This document shows, piece by piece, positions 52,901 through 61,151 of a DNA stretch of 64,000 nt. The DNA is from Flavobacteriales bacterium (GTDB taxonomy: Bacteria; Bacteroidota; Bacteroidia; Flavobacteriales_F; PHOS-HE28). The DNA lies in contig JADJKO010000006.1 in the NCBI GenBank assembly GCA_016705955.1, positions 248,001 through 312,000 of the forward strand, in the 5' to 3' direction. The notes below the pieces were generated by a model, which was given only the letters and a program-made list of their open reading frames with translations, was not told where the DNA came from and did not search any database. Position numbers and translations under genes: made by a program. Position 1 is the stretch's first letter. Each line of letters starts with the position of its first letter.

Positions 52901-54003
52901 CCGTTGGCCCGGTCGGAGCCGCCTATGCCGCGCAGATCAGTGCGCCGCTCACGCAGACGTTCATCGCGGCGAACGGCGATGTGCAGCGTCTCAACCTCAC
53001 CGGCGGCAATGTGCAACGCGCGGTCTCGCTCGCCGCGAACGACCATCTGCTCTACACCTTCCGATTCCGCTCAAGCAAGTTCAATACGCTGGTGGAGAAG
53101 TTCGCCGCGCTCAACCTCGATGGCCGGACACCCGCACGGTACGACGACGCGCGGAACGCCGATGCGCGCGCCACTGCTGAAGAGGTCTTCGATGAAGCCG
53201 ACATCCATGGTGTCTGGAAGAACGGCGCGCGCAAATTGATGCCGTTGGTGTACTTCGCACCGGATTGGAACGACAGTTACTACAGCTACCTGCAGAACAA
53301 CATGTACGTGCAGTTCCTACAGTACCGTTCCACGCGTGCATACACGTTCCCCGGTAACAGCGTGAACCTGCCCACCTTCCCTGTGGTACACTACATCCTC
53401 TGGGGATCGCAGCAACCGGAACCGATCGTGGGCTACAACGGATCCATTGAAGCACCGATCACGGACAACGAGAGTGAGATCGCGGCCTCGCCCACACCGA
53501 TGCTTGGTGCGGGCGTTGCGGGTACGGTCATCGGCGGCTCTTGGGGAGCACTTCCCGGCACATTCCCCGGCATGTTCGCTGGAGTGGGCATTGGAGCCGG
53601 TGGGCAGATGAGCCCATGGCTCAACTTCGGATTCCTCTACCGCGCGGGCAAATTCGCATCGCAGGATCAGGCCACCATGCGCCTCGCGGCGATGAATGCG
53701 CTGAACACCGCTGGCGCGACCGGTGGCTACCTCAACACCTTGCTGCAAACGCACGGTCCGCAGGTGAACCGCACCAACATGCGCACCAACGCCTATCAAC
53801 CTTACAACGGGGCGTTGCTCCGCCATACGGGCAACCTGCCAACGCCCAACCAGGAATTCCCGATCTACTACAACGCCACTTACCATATCCGGATGATGTT
53901 CCGCTCGCCGATCCCGCTTTCGCGGAACACCGTCTCCGTCAAACCCTTCACCCTGCGCTATGAAGAGCCTCCTCCTTACAACGGCGATACTGTGCTGTAC
54001 TAG
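46936..54003 (+). CDS. Giant TANFOR-domain secreted protein, 2355 residues
   Basis: Starts MKNHATILRKFHSAMLLPML with signal cleavage near VAQYPIS; the open frame upstream belongs to the preceding gene's shadow. The first 170 residues have the TANFOR layout of Bacteroidota surface proteins: YPISVSATVPLPPP, FEFTGITFNEIRDQQMLPEG, YWEICVQLLECPDG and GCSGWSVIHPQPP. Fibronectin-like regions follow to about 590, then a very long beta-rich part of repeated filamentous character. Two Gly-rich hydrophobic stretches lie near residues 1975 (GGGGAAGAAGSVGPVGAA) and 2195 (GTVIGGSWGALPGTFPGMFA). There is no T9SS type A or B ending; the C terminus is KPFTLRYEEPPPYNGDTVLY. It overlaps both neighbours, giving a three-gene operon. 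Confidence 0.85.
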   Translation: MKNHATILRKFHSAMLLPMLLCAARAVAQYPISVSATVPLPPPTTWAELQDQASATTVTITSTASVTRSATPYVVMRCAERGIRISSIPSFGAGQCIDIDPGTALYTVDQLTDRFEGGFNQSDFEFTGITFNEIRDQQMLPEGYWEICVQLLECPDGAELSAPIPAGCSGWSVIHPQPPMFTNICGTTFSLPDGLLNIAWVYMPPPGIAEQVQYRLDIVRIDPPGDRVGDANDAMLSATVPELFTHVYDEQVALIEIPDELMLDAGYYYAVRVTAFINDPMNPEGELARSEVCSFLYAPEGVDGNGVLRAMWPTNNDWVPFDYLNVVTKFDPYRAYTRFTYNTTMRMIGGAALPDYSRTLNWPGGPPGSQSMVTFAGLSAYESQHLSVYHPNGASGISYQRGERYRWRTVGDFTLGGSPPYHGDSGEEPFGIGMGPSQPESPANGTMVPAGPVALQWRTADEPSELLPPFDVVQATAAGGTTFINGWVNEEWELQVSKQSDFSTIWQHTSGTLGGAGLDISTGLTNRPALVAALYKSLTHTVNATDEGTYYWRLNWKTTPGNASSANYNTSEVFRFCVGHCTEDPTTPTSEEVPPGDCVSVCLADPITNTTAVGDLAVGGTVRVGKFTMTVLTVTGTGTTFTGTGKIPVRFLNDANIMVEFTGLQWNSEGRMLKGKVEARHDWNPPSLTTLTSGVTQIPSMSEADVETMNGLLQDGTRLVSLFNSGSDVGMPIGIDREVGDRQVTLGIINMRFDSLRASLDMVAGIDVMEIRTMLSFGIGDLCFTPDGLGDEGRAYLPYDLVVTGDLGTEFKFRGGASTDVTNITYVDWDCNGFKCLQVACAVKFDRGTVLPEGDHDAAGTEKVEARFKFSVCREVSGAGSTSTESWNVMAAFTMDPFEVPGAPDWVFTLEEAWLDWSSIANPEGISFPTGYDHPALVGGGTAELWKGFYMKRLAMRTPETWGDGTGSPVGGSVNNFIVDDQSELSFNFALVNLVAINQGRIDSWAFSVDSVYMDMLQNNFQRAGLKGRIGLPINGEHDFVKYVAILGYDADSSEFAFTLEAQLEDTLTAPLWIAEMSLRPNSYVRATLSDNSKVRAELHGSISISTGLSSELGIDLGSIPSINMPGMNFEGLVLDSEDGISCRNCAFAYASPQKECGGFPLSIRNLALEFDDPTHPALVVEPMVSLSGGEGESSFAASVALKFVTELELGPNGVSRFDFKDVLFTGMHLDVDVSAMRLVGDLRITKTATKEEVKGALTVGFPMGIRGDLQAIFGTIKNNPEVEINTSAQHYSYWMVDGMLYFNPGLMIMTGVGIYGFGGGAYHHMHFIDGSLPTNARMQSMAPRTPPGEIPPADTNADDDPPDDFTSGLTADASAVGSGPAPSGGRYEEDFNTFLGVRLGLVFGTYPNPKGCNMDLTLRAEFSQAGGLTSLIVRGDIYGLVDIPERSDARITGNILFSYANREGNEVIHANLSVMLDFVVARGAGAGNKLVDANFHTESQSGKWYFIMGTPDNPGGIVVGPPGGDPILSITNYIMVGNDSIPFQLPDPPQRIMEILGLNDPSRGLGTEAETAAAIGGDRDMGPLANGAGFAFGAALEVNLDINLAVLYATFGMAIGFDLLLSEIPESMVCAETGRRPGDKGWYAQGQFYAGLWGELGVQLDLLFMRFRAPILSMSAAMLLRGNFPNPSGFRGDAAVHFSVLNGAITGDASFHVEDGQQCTLMPAGDPLADFQFIKDLGPKGNDVSIFDMPTASYNLPVQEVLEVPKLIDPNTGAVTMYRFHPYVSSFTLKELPSNLNIPGTNRFNDDRGTSSYLSRNDVLKALTTHQTRVEVRVREEYAPFMYREFVIPGTSTTWNEERTQNFRTGTAPDHIPESNVDYTYPVNRQRYFLQQESNNKGRVHLTLGMPYLFAPTVEGRSYIYLAKFIPLGGGSAQETPVVYTSGFDVPLTVPNLDPQRIYIVQLLRRQTATSGGMPMIGGGGAAGAAGSVGPVGAAYAAQISAPLTQTFIAANGDVQRLNLTGGNVQRAVSLAANDHLLYTFRFRSSKFNTLVEKFAALNLDGRTPARYDDARNADARATAEEVFDEADIHGVWKNGARKLMPLVYFAPDWNDSYYSYLQNNMYVQFLQYRSTRAYTFPGNSVNLPTFPVVHYILWGSQQPEPIVGYNGSIEAPITDNESEIAASPTPMLGAGVAGTVIGGSWGALPGTFPGMFAGVGIGAGGQMSPWLNFGFLYRAGKFASQDQATMRLAAMNALNTAGATGGYLNTLLQTHGPQVNRTNMRTNAYQPYNGALLRHTGNLPTPNQEFPIYYNATYHIRMMFRSPIPLSRNTVSVKPFTLRYEEPPPYNGDTVLY

Positions 54004-56116
54004 CCTGGTCGCCCAGGTACGTCCGCTGGGACCCGACTCGGCCGCACTGGTCCGCGAGGATTCGATCTACCGTGCCGAACGCGGGAAGTTCTACGCGCAC
54101 ATCGCGGTGAAGGCCCACTATGACGGCAGCGTGGTGCGCTTGCGCTGGGCACCCGATGCACCGGGCGGATGGATCAACGCGAACCAACTCGGCTTTACGG
54201 TTGAACGGGTGGATCTCGGCAGCGTGGCGGACACGAGTTCGCGCGAATCGAACGCCTTCATCAACCTCACCCCTACGAAGCTCCTGCCGCTTGGACAGCA
54301 GGGTTGGAAGGACCTGCACACACGTCTTCCTGACGATCTGTATGTGATGGTGGCGGGTGAGATGATCCACACCGCGTTGCTCCCGCAGAACATGGGTTTC
54401 AGCACCGATATCAAAGGCGCGAGCGACCGTTTGAAGGAGCGCTACGCGTTCGCATTGCTCGCCGCCGACCTCTCCTGGCCTGCTGCGGAAGGGAGCGCAC
54501 TCGGCTTCACGGACAGCGGCGTGGTGCCCGGCCATCGCTACCTCTATCGGGTGAAAGTGGCCACGGCAAATGCCAGCTACCCCATCGGTGACGGTGCCGT
54601 GGCGGTGAGCACGGAGAAGGCCGACGTGACCAAGCAACCGATCATCACGCGGGTGAACGAGCAGGACAGCTTGATGATGATCAGCTGGCCGCGTGCGGCG
54701 CACGAAGCGTACTTCACGGCGTACGATGTGGAGCGCAGCGCGGATGCAGGCGCCACCTGGAAGCGGATCAATGCGCAACCCTTCGTGAGCTTCACCAACA
54801 ACGATCTGCCCGGCACCAAGGATGTGATCGTGTACACCGATACGGTTGACGCCACGAAGCAGCAGTACAACTACCGCATCATCGGGCTCACGGCCTTCGG
54901 AACCCGCAGTGCGCCCAGCAAGCCCGTCCATGCAGCGTGGCGTGACCGCACGCCGCCGCCTTCGCCCACCAACGTGCGCGCCACCGAGAAGAAAGGAACC
55001 ATCGAGGTCACATGGGACTACCCCAGCGGGGTGAAGGACCTCAAGGGTTTCCATGTCACACGGGGAACCAGTGTGGCCAGTGATGAACGTTCGCTCAACA
55101 GCGAGATCCTCGCACCGGGTACGCGCAGCTTCGTGGACCGCGCACCGGAAACACTGAAGCACAACTACTACCTCGTGATCGCCGTGGACACGGCCAACAA
55201 CCCCGGACTGAGCATGACCGCCATGGGCAGTGTGGTGGATAGCATTCCGCCTGCACGGCCCGTCGGGCTGGAGGGCCGCGTGGATACCAACGGGGTGGTG
55301 ACCTTGAAATGGCGCCTCGGCAAGGAACCCGACCTCTATGGTTACCATGTGTTCTGGCAGAACCAGCGCGATCACGTCGAGAGCCGCCTCACGGGCACTG
55401 CGATCCGGGATACGATGTACACCGACACCATCAGCATGCGCACCCTCACCGAGAAGGTGTACTACAAGGTGATGGCCGTGGACCTGAACCGGAACGGCAG
55501 CAAGCACAGCGAGCTCATCGAACTCAAGCGCCCCGATCTCCGCCCGCCGACTGCACCGGTGTTCAAGGACTACCGCGTGAGCGACGAGGGCATACGCTTG
55601 CGCTGGGCGCCGAGCAGTAGTGAGGATGTCACGCGGCATTGCCTATTGCGCCGCATGGTTGGTGAAGCGAATTGGGATACCCTGGCGCGTGTGCCGATCG
55701 CGGAACCGACGTTCGAGTATCTGGATAAGGACGGCGGCAAGCCAGCCTATTACGAATACGCGGTGGTCGCTTTCGATGATGGCGGCTGGAGCACCTTCAG
55801 CCAGCAAATGCCGAAACTGCGCATGAATTCCAAGGAGCGATTGCCGAAGGTGGAGATGCTCGATGCGGAAGCCTTCGCCGACAAGAAGTACGTGCAACTG
55901 AGCTGGGACTACGCGCCACGCGATGGTGTGAAGTTCATCCTGTACAAGAGCACCAACGGCGGCAAATGGCAGGAGTTCGAACTCCTGCCGGGAACAGCCC
56001 GCACGCACAAGGACCGACTGGCGAAACCCGGCGAGGAGATCGGCTACTTCATCCAAGTGGTCACCACCGCCGGACGGGACAGCGACTATTCGCCCAAGGT
56101 GAAGGTGAAGATGTGA
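53960..56116 (+). CDS. Fibronectin type III repeat protein, third gene of the TANFOR module
   Basis: 718 residues with signal peptide MKSLLLTTAILCCTSLVAQ. The N-terminal domain (HIAVKAHYDGSVVRLRWAPD) is followed by about five fibronectin type III domains, each with a Trp strand such as DSLMMISWPRAAHEAYFTAY, GTIEVTWDYPSGVKDLKGFH, NGVVTLKWRLGKEPDLYGYH, EGIRLRWAPSSSEDVTRHCL and KKYVQLSWDYAPRDGVKFIL. It lacks a recognisable sorting domain. It overlaps the TANFOR gene by 44 bases in another frame. Such genes regularly follow TANFOR genes in Bacteroidota, which supports a shared surface complex. Confidence 0.88.
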   Translation: MKSLLLTTAILCCTSLVAQVRPLGPDSAALVREDSIYRAERGKFYAHIAVKAHYDGSVVRLRWAPDAPGGWINANQLGFTVERVDLGSVADTSSRESNAFINLTPTKLLPLGQQGWKDLHTRLPDDLYVMVAGEMIHTALLPQNMGFSTDIKGASDRLKERYAFALLAADLSWPAAEGSALGFTDSGVVPGHRYLYRVKVATANASYPIGDGAVAVSTEKADVTKQPIITRVNEQDSLMMISWPRAAHEAYFTAYDVERSADAGATWKRINAQPFVSFTNNDLPGTKDVIVYTDTVDATKQQYNYRIIGLTAFGTRSAPSKPVHAAWRDRTPPPSPTNVRATEKKGTIEVTWDYPSGVKDLKGFHVTRGTSVASDERSLNSEILAPGTRSFVDRAPETLKHNYYLVIAVDTANNPGLSMTAMGSVVDSIPPARPVGLEGRVDTNGVVTLKWRLGKEPDLYGYHVFWQNQRDHVESRLTGTAIRDTMYTDTISMRTLTEKVYYKVMAVDLNRNGSKHSELIELKRPDLRPPTAPVFKDYRVSDEGIRLRWAPSSSEDVTRHCLLRRMVGEANWDTLARVPIAEPTFEYLDKDGGKPAYYEYAVVAFDDGGWSTFSQQMPKLRMNSKERLPKVEMLDAEAFADKKYVQLSWDYAPRDGVKFILYKSTNGGKWQEFELLPGTARTHKDRLAKPGEEIGYFIQVVTTAGRDSDYSPKVKVKM

Positions 56117-56133
56117 ACGGAAGGCGGCGGGGG

Positions 56134-56769
56134 TCAGCGCCCTTTGTACTTCTCCAGCGCTTCTTCCTTGCTCCCCACATGCAACTTCTTGTAGATGCTG
56201 TGGATGTGCTGCTTCACCGTGCTGATGGATATGCCTTCGCGCGCGGCGATCTCCTTGTAGAGCATTCCCTGTGAGAGCATATCGAGCACTTCATGTTCGC
56301 GCGGGGTCAGTGCATTGTGCTCGCTGGTGGCTGTTGTAGGATGCGGCCGTAAATGATCGACGAGCCGCCGCGCCACGCTGGCGCTCATGGGCGCACCGCC
56401 GGTGATCAGCTCGCGTACGCCCTCGAGCAGCGCGATCGGTGTGGAGCTCTTCAGCATGTACCCGTTCGCGCCAGCCTTCAACGCCTCGAACACCCGCAGG
56501 TCATCGTCATGCACGGTGAAGACCATGAACTGGGTGTGGGGCATGAAGGGCCGCAGCTTCTTCAGCAGGTCGATGCCGTTGGTCCCGGGCAGGCCGATAT
56601 CACTGATCACCACATCGAGCTCCTGTTCAGTGATGGCGGGGAAGGCTTCCTCGGCGCTGCGGTACTCGCAGACCAGTTCCATGTCCTCGGCGCGCGCCAG
56701 TACGTTGCGCAAGTGTTGACGCATCTGCGGAAGATCCTCCACGATGCCGATCCGATGGGTCGAGTTCAC
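56134..56769 (-). CDS. NarL/LuxR-family response regulator
   Basis: 211 residues: a receiver domain with the acidic pocket (E11, D12), phospho-acceptor D57 (VVISDIGLPG), T85 and K107 (GYMLKSS), then a LuxR DNA-binding domain (ALTPREHEVLDMLSQGMLYK, ISISTVKQHIHSIYKKLHVG). It is the cognate regulator of the kinase gene at 56812, which lies directly upstream on the same strand. A tacctttt box at 56781-56774 lies just before the ATG. Targets are unknown; the convergent TANFOR module is a possible neighbour under its control. Confidence 0.95.
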   Translation of the reverse strand: MNSTHRIGIVEDLPQMRQHLRNVLARAEDMELVCEYRSAEEAFPAITEQELDVVISDIGLPGTNGIDLLKKLRPFMPHTQFMVFTVHDDDLRVFEALKAGANGYMLKSSTPIALLEGVRELITGGAPMSASVARRLVDHLRPHPTTATSEHNALTPREHEVLDMLSQGMLYKEIAAREGISISTVKQHIHSIYKKLHVGSKEEALEKYKGR

Positions 56770-56811
56770 TCGGAAAAGGTAGGTCGCCGTTGTTGGCCGG
56801 TGGGCCGTGTT

Positions 56812-59800
56812 CTAGAACACCGGAAGGGATGCCGGGATCCCGAGATCAAGCGAAGTACCCGTGGCGGCGGAGCTTTCAATGTGCAAGGTGCCGCCCAGTG
56901 CCCTGGCCCGCTCGCGCATGCTCAGCGTCCCTGTGCCTGTGCGTTCCATGCGGTCCGGATCGAATCCGCGCCCATTGTCCTGGATCCTCACGCGGATCTC
57001 CGCCGATGTCCGCACGATGGTCATGGACACCCTGCTGGCACCGGCATGCTTCACCACGTTGTGCAAGGCCTCCTTCGCGAATAGCACCAGATGCTTCCGC
57101 TGATCCACTGAAAGGATCGTGGTCGGTCGGGCAATGTCCTGTTCGAACTCCAGTTCCACTCCGCCGTGGTCGAGGATCTCCCCGGCGAGGCCACGGATGT
57201 AGGCGACAAGGTCACCAACGGTCTCCTGCCCGGAGCTCATCGCCCACACGATCCGGCGCATGTCATCGCCCACGTTCCGCGCACCCTCGCTCACTCGCTT
57301 CAACGCCTCACGAGCGACGGGATCCGCAGCTTCCATCCCCGCGAGGTCGCTGTCCATGCCGATGCTGGCCAAGCCACTGCCCAGATCGTCGTGCAGGTCA
57401 TGCGCGATACGGATGCGCTCGAGCAGCACGGCTTGTTCACGCGTCACCCGCTCGCGTTCCTTCCTCAACCTGCTGCGCAATACGGATCGGAACATGAGGA
57501 ACGCCAGGAGCAGCACGATGATGACGGCCAGGGAGATCGCCCACGAACTGCGGTACCACGGAGGGTGTATCACGAGATCGAGCACTGCGGATCGGCCATT
57601 GGGTTGCCGGTCTCGCCCGAGTGCGATCAACTCCACGCGGTACGTGCCCTCATGCAGATCGATCAAGTCCAAGGTCCTGGATCCTTTCAGATCGATCCAC
57701 TTTCGGTCGGGACCAAGGCGATAGCGGAACTCCAGCTCCTCCGGCCGATCCGATCCCAAGGCGGTGAAGTGTATACGCAGCGTGCGTTGGGAGTACGGAA
57801 CCTCCAATTCGCTGTGCAGCGGATGACAGGGCAGCGATCGGCCATCGCGTTCCAGCGCAGCGAAGACAGCTTGCAGGTTGTTGTCCGCTACATGGACCGG
57901 TGTGCGCACGGAAACCAATGCCTGTGAGCACGCGAGCAGCACACCATCCCGGTAAGGCGCGGCGATCGTCGTGGGTCGCCCCCAATGGTTGAAGAGTGGG
58001 ATGCTCATCACCGCAGGCTCCCGAGCCGGATCGATGTGCGCGAGACCCGTTTCCGACATCATCCATAACCCGGTATGCGGTGCCGAACGCAGGGTATGTT
58101 GCGTTCCGGACGGAAGGCCGTCCTCATGGGTAAACGTTCTTAGGACTGCGCCATCCGGGCCGATCATGGAAAGGGATCCATCATCCGCAGCCGCCCAAAG
58201 CCCGCCACTATCCGTGGGGTGAACAGCGGTGATGGCTGCCATACGAGAGCCTTCCAACAAGCGGATGGTCCGGGTGATCCTCCCTTCTCCATCCAATTTC
58301 ACGATGTAGCCTGAAGCCGTGCCGCACCATGGTCCTCCGTTCGGATCGATCGCCATGCACGTCAGGCGGCCGAGGGCAGTCGCGTCATCGCTGCCATCAA
58401 TGGCCACGCGTTTCGCTTCCGTTCCCGGTGCGATACGCCAAATGCCATGATTGAAGGTCCGGACCCACACCACGCCTTTCGCATTCTTCCGCACTTGCTC
58501 CACGCTCCGCTCGCTGAGCAGGTGGATGGACGCGGTAGGAGGGTATGGCACGTGAACATGGCTGCTTCCATCAGGCCACCAACGGAGCCCAGCCCGTGTG
58601 CCGATCAGCCAGCCATCGCTCATCCGTAGGAGGTCCGTGATCATATCCTCCATCGCAGCCGGAGCGGATCCTCCCGTACCGGAAAGAAGTCCGCTGCGAA
58701 TGGTGTCCGTTCGGCCTGTTCGCGGATCAAGGCGGATCATTCCTTCTCCGTTGCTCGCCAAGAGAAGCCCATTCGCATCGCTCTCGATCGCGTTCACCAC
58801 GGAAGGGCTGTTCCAATTCGCGAGATGGATCTGCCCACTCCTTTCCGGTAGCAAGCGCACAAGCCCCTCTTCGGTGCCGAGCCATAGTGTCTTCTCACGG
58901 GTGAGCAGCAAGGCATTCACCGATGAACTGGGAAGCGACCAGGGTTTGTTCCGGTCCGGAACGATGGACCGCGCATCCTTCCCGTTCGCAGGTAGGACCC
59001 GCAATCGATCGTCGCCCGTGGCGATCCAAATGCGTTGCGTTGGATCGACCAGCATCGCTTTCCCGAGGTTATTGAAGAACCATTCCGATGGAAGCTTGAC
59101 GCTGCGCACGACGCCGATATCCGGATGGATGTGCAGCATGGCGTTCAAGCGGAAGTCAAGAACGGCGATATCGTCGTGCAACCCCGCAGCGAGGCACATG
59201 GCGGAGGATGTTCCCTGCATCGGCTCCAGTCGTAGGGTATCCGTTGCCGTGCGGAGTCCCGTCTCGTCCAGTCGATACACACCGTATTTGGTTCCGGCCC
59301 ACAATGCCTTGCGCCGCGCATCGTGGACCATGGTTCCCGGTAAGGGGCGCATGCGCGACCCCGGGAAGACCGCTTCCTCCACCAAAGGGTCGCGCCACTC
59401 CGATGCCACGGCGTCGTAGTTCAACAGACCTGCTGCGGTGGAAACCCATATCGATCCCTCGTGTCCGCAGACCACTTGCCAAATGGTGTTCACCAGCAAC
59501 GGGTCCGTATCCGGCAAGTGACAAGGCACGCGCTTCACTGCACCGGTGATCGGATCAAGCCGACATAGTCCGCGCAGCGTGCCTACCCAGACAACGTCCG
59601 GCGAAGTGGCATCCACCGAAACGATATGGCTCGAACTCAATGAAAGGCTGTCATCGGCTTGCTGGCGCCAGACACGCACGTGATCCCCGAGTACACGGGC
59701 CAGTCCGCTCGAAGTGCCGACCCACAAGCCACCGATCGGGTCTTCGGACAAACTGAGGATCCGTGAACCTGGAAGTTCCCGTTCGAACGCGCGCTGGAAG

Positions 59801-59901
59801 TACAGTTCATCGGATTGCGCGGATGCGACCGATGCCACGATGAACACCATCGCCATGCAGGCAACAAGGGAACGGGTCGAACATGGGACGGCGCTCTTCA
59901 C
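56812..59901 (-). CDS. Propeller-type sensor histidine kinase
   Basis: Chosen start is GTG 59901, which gives a normal signal peptide (SLVACMAMVFIVASVASAQ); an ATG at 59961 would add 20 residues before it. Residue numbers here count from 59961 (1049 residues). Two-component-regulator propeller repeats (GGLWVGTSSGLARVLG, KTLWLGTEEGLVRLL) fill about 50-690, followed by a Y_Y_Y domain (TLRIHFTALG ... EFRYRLGPDRKWIDL), one membrane helix (WAISLAVIIVLLLAFLMF), and a HisKA_3 dimerisation domain with H854 (RIAHDLHDDLGSGLASI). The HATPase has N968 (EALHNVVKHA) and a G box DNGRGFD. It senses an unknown periplasmic ligand and phosphorylates the LuxR-type regulator 42 bases downstream. Confidence 0.93.
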   Translation of the reverse strand: MKSAVPCSTRSLVACMAMVFIVASVASAQSDELYFQRAFERELPGSRILSLSEDPIGGLWVGTSSGLARVLGDHVRVWRQQADDSLSLSSSHIVSVDATSPDVVWVGTLRGLCRLDPITGAVKRVPCHLPDTDPLLVNTIWQVVCGHEGSIWVSTAAGLLNYDAVASEWRDPLVEEAVFPGSRMRPLPGTMVHDARRKALWAGTKYGVYRLDETGLRTATDTLRLEPMQGTSSAMCLAAGLHDDIAVLDFRLNAMLHIHPDIGVVRSVKLPSEWFFNNLGKAMLVDPTQRIWIATGDDRLRVLPANGKDARSIVPDRNKPWSLPSSSVNALLLTREKTLWLGTEEGLVRLLPERSGQIHLANWNSPSVVNAIESDANGLLLASNGEGMIRLDPRTGRTDTIRSGLLSGTGGSAPAAMEDMITDLLRMSDGWLIGTRAGLRWWPDGSSHVHVPYPPTASIHLLSERSVEQVRKNAKGVVWVRTFNHGIWRIAPGTEAKRVAIDGSDDATALGRLTCMAIDPNGGPWCGTASGYIVKLDGEGRITRTIRLLEGSRMAAITAVHPTDSGGLWAAADDGSLSMIGPDGAVLRTFTHEDGLPSGTQHTLRSAPHTGLWMMSETGLAHIDPAREPAVMSIPLFNHWGRPTTIAAPYRDGVLLACSQALVSVRTPVHVADNNLQAVFAALERDGRSLPCHPLHSELEVPYSQRTLRIHFTALGSDRPEELEFRYRLGPDRKWIDLKGSRTLDLIDLHEGTYRVELIALGRDRQPNGRSAVLDLVIHPPWYRSSWAISLAVIIVLLLAFLMFRSVLRSRLRKERERVTREQAVLLERIRIAHDLHDDLGSGLASIGMDSDLAGMEAADPVAREALKRVSEGARNVGDDMRRIVWAMSSGQETVGDLVAYIRGLAGEILDHGGVELEFEQDIARPTTILSVDQRKHLVLFAKEALHNVVKHAGASRVSMTIVRTSAEIRVRIQDNGRGFDPDRMERTGTGTLSMRERARALGGTLHIESSAATGTSLDLGIPASLPVF

Positions 59902-59998
59902 GGTAGGGGCGATGATCAAAGATCCCCCATGCCGGTGAATGTTCAACACGGAAGGATGCAATGCGGATCTATTTTCTGCTGTCGCGACCCCGCTGCAT

Positions 59999-61087
59999 TC
60001 AACTCTCCTGATCGTAGTAGATCTTGTAGAATTTCCGTCCGCTCTCGTCCACGCCCTGTTCGATCTTGTTGCGATCGCCGTGGATGTAGATGTGGAAGTT
60101 CTTGTCCAGCTTCAGCACGCTCTTGAAGATGCGTGCTTGCTTCTTCACGGCATCGGGCGAGATGGCGAAGCTGTCATCGATCTCCACGTCGTGCGCGCTT
60201 TGGTAGCGGTCGCTGAACTGGTTGAACGACTGGATCGCGCGTTCCTCTTGGAAGACCTCTTGCGCGAACGCGCCCTTGTCGAATTCGGAATTCGTCTTGA
60301 AGTAGTTCACCGAGCGATTGAGCAGATCGATCTGGTCCGCTTTCGCGATCTCGAAGTCCTGCGGGAGTTGTTGCGTGATGAACGACTGGGTCAGCTCCAA
60401 CAAATTGCTCGTGCTGTTCACGTTGTCGCGCTTGGGACGCAGGCCGATGAGATCCTTCTGCCAGAAATCCGCGGTGGCGTGGTCGTCGATTGTAAAGAGG
60501 GTGTAGGTCCCTTCGGTGAAGAGCACGAGGCAAGCGTTGTTCGGTTTCACCGTGCCGAGCCCGCGCTTCAACTTCATACCCACGGACTTCCCTGCCACCT
60601 TGCTCTCAATGAAGACCTCCTTGTCGTCGAACTTGTAGATGCCGATGGCCCTGTACGCCGCGCTGCCCAACTCCACGTTGTTGAACTTGGCCACGAAGAG
60701 ATCGCCGCCCTTGATGCTGTGGTTCCGCGCCGCGTGGATCACGTGCTTCGCGATCGCGATGGACTGAAGAACGAGGTCCTCGCCCTCTTCCACTTTCGTA
60801 CACAGGTCGTGCAGTACGTTCTTGCTCAGCTCATCAGGTATGAACTCGGACGTGTGCGCCATTGTCGCGAAGGGCTTCAGGAAGAGTTTCCTCAAGAACT
60901 CCTGTTCCTCCGGGCCTTCCAGGACTGCGCTGTAATCACTGAAGACGCTATCACTTGCGCTCTCCCCGATGCGGTGGAGCACGAACTCCTCTACGATCGC
61001 TTGCTTTCCGTTCACCATGATCGTGCTTCGTTCATCAAGTTGGAAGTATTGAATGCTGCGGATCCCATACCCGATGTCCTTCGGCAT
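59999..61087 (-). CDS. Nucleoid-associated protein (NdpA/YejK family, 37 kDa)
   Basis: 362 residues. Family marks: IVEEFVLHRIGESASDSVF, a helical middle with HVIHAARNHSIKGGDLFVAK, KKRGLGTVKPNNACL-type strand and a C-terminal KFYKIYYDQES. E. coli YejK binds the nucleoid; the role is otherwise poorly known. ATG 61087 (MPKDIGYGIRSIQYF) was chosen; an internal ATG at 61015 is less likely because the leading strand segment is conserved. It is monocistronic on the minus strand. Confidence 0.88.
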   Translation of the reverse strand: MPKDIGYGIRSIQYFQLDERSTIMVNGKQAIVEEFVLHRIGESASDSVFSDYSAVLEGPEEQEFLRKLFLKPFATMAHTSEFIPDELSKNVLHDLCTKVEEGEDLVLQSIAIAKHVIHAARNHSIKGGDLFVAKFNNVELGSAAYRAIGIYKFDDKEVFIESKVAGKSVGMKLKRGLGTVKPNNACLVLFTEGTYTLFTIDDHATADFWQKDLIGLRPKRDNVNSTSNLLELTQSFITQQLPQDFEIAKADQIDLLNRSVNYFKTNSEFDKGAFAQEVFQEERAIQSFNQFSDRYQSAHDVEIDDSFAISPDAVKKQARIFKSVLKLDKNFHIYIHGDRNKIEQGVDESGRKFYKIYYDQES

Positions 61088-61151
61088 GTTCCTGCACCAT
61101 GAATGGTTCCACCAACTTGGCGCGGATCCCGAAGTGCAATTCCCACATGTC

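Noticed and set aside
51205..55639. Two long minus-strand open frames (478 and 563 codons) opposite the TANFOR and fibronectin genes
   Set aside because: Both are His/Arg/Val-rich shadows without motifs; the plus strand encodes recognised domains throughout.
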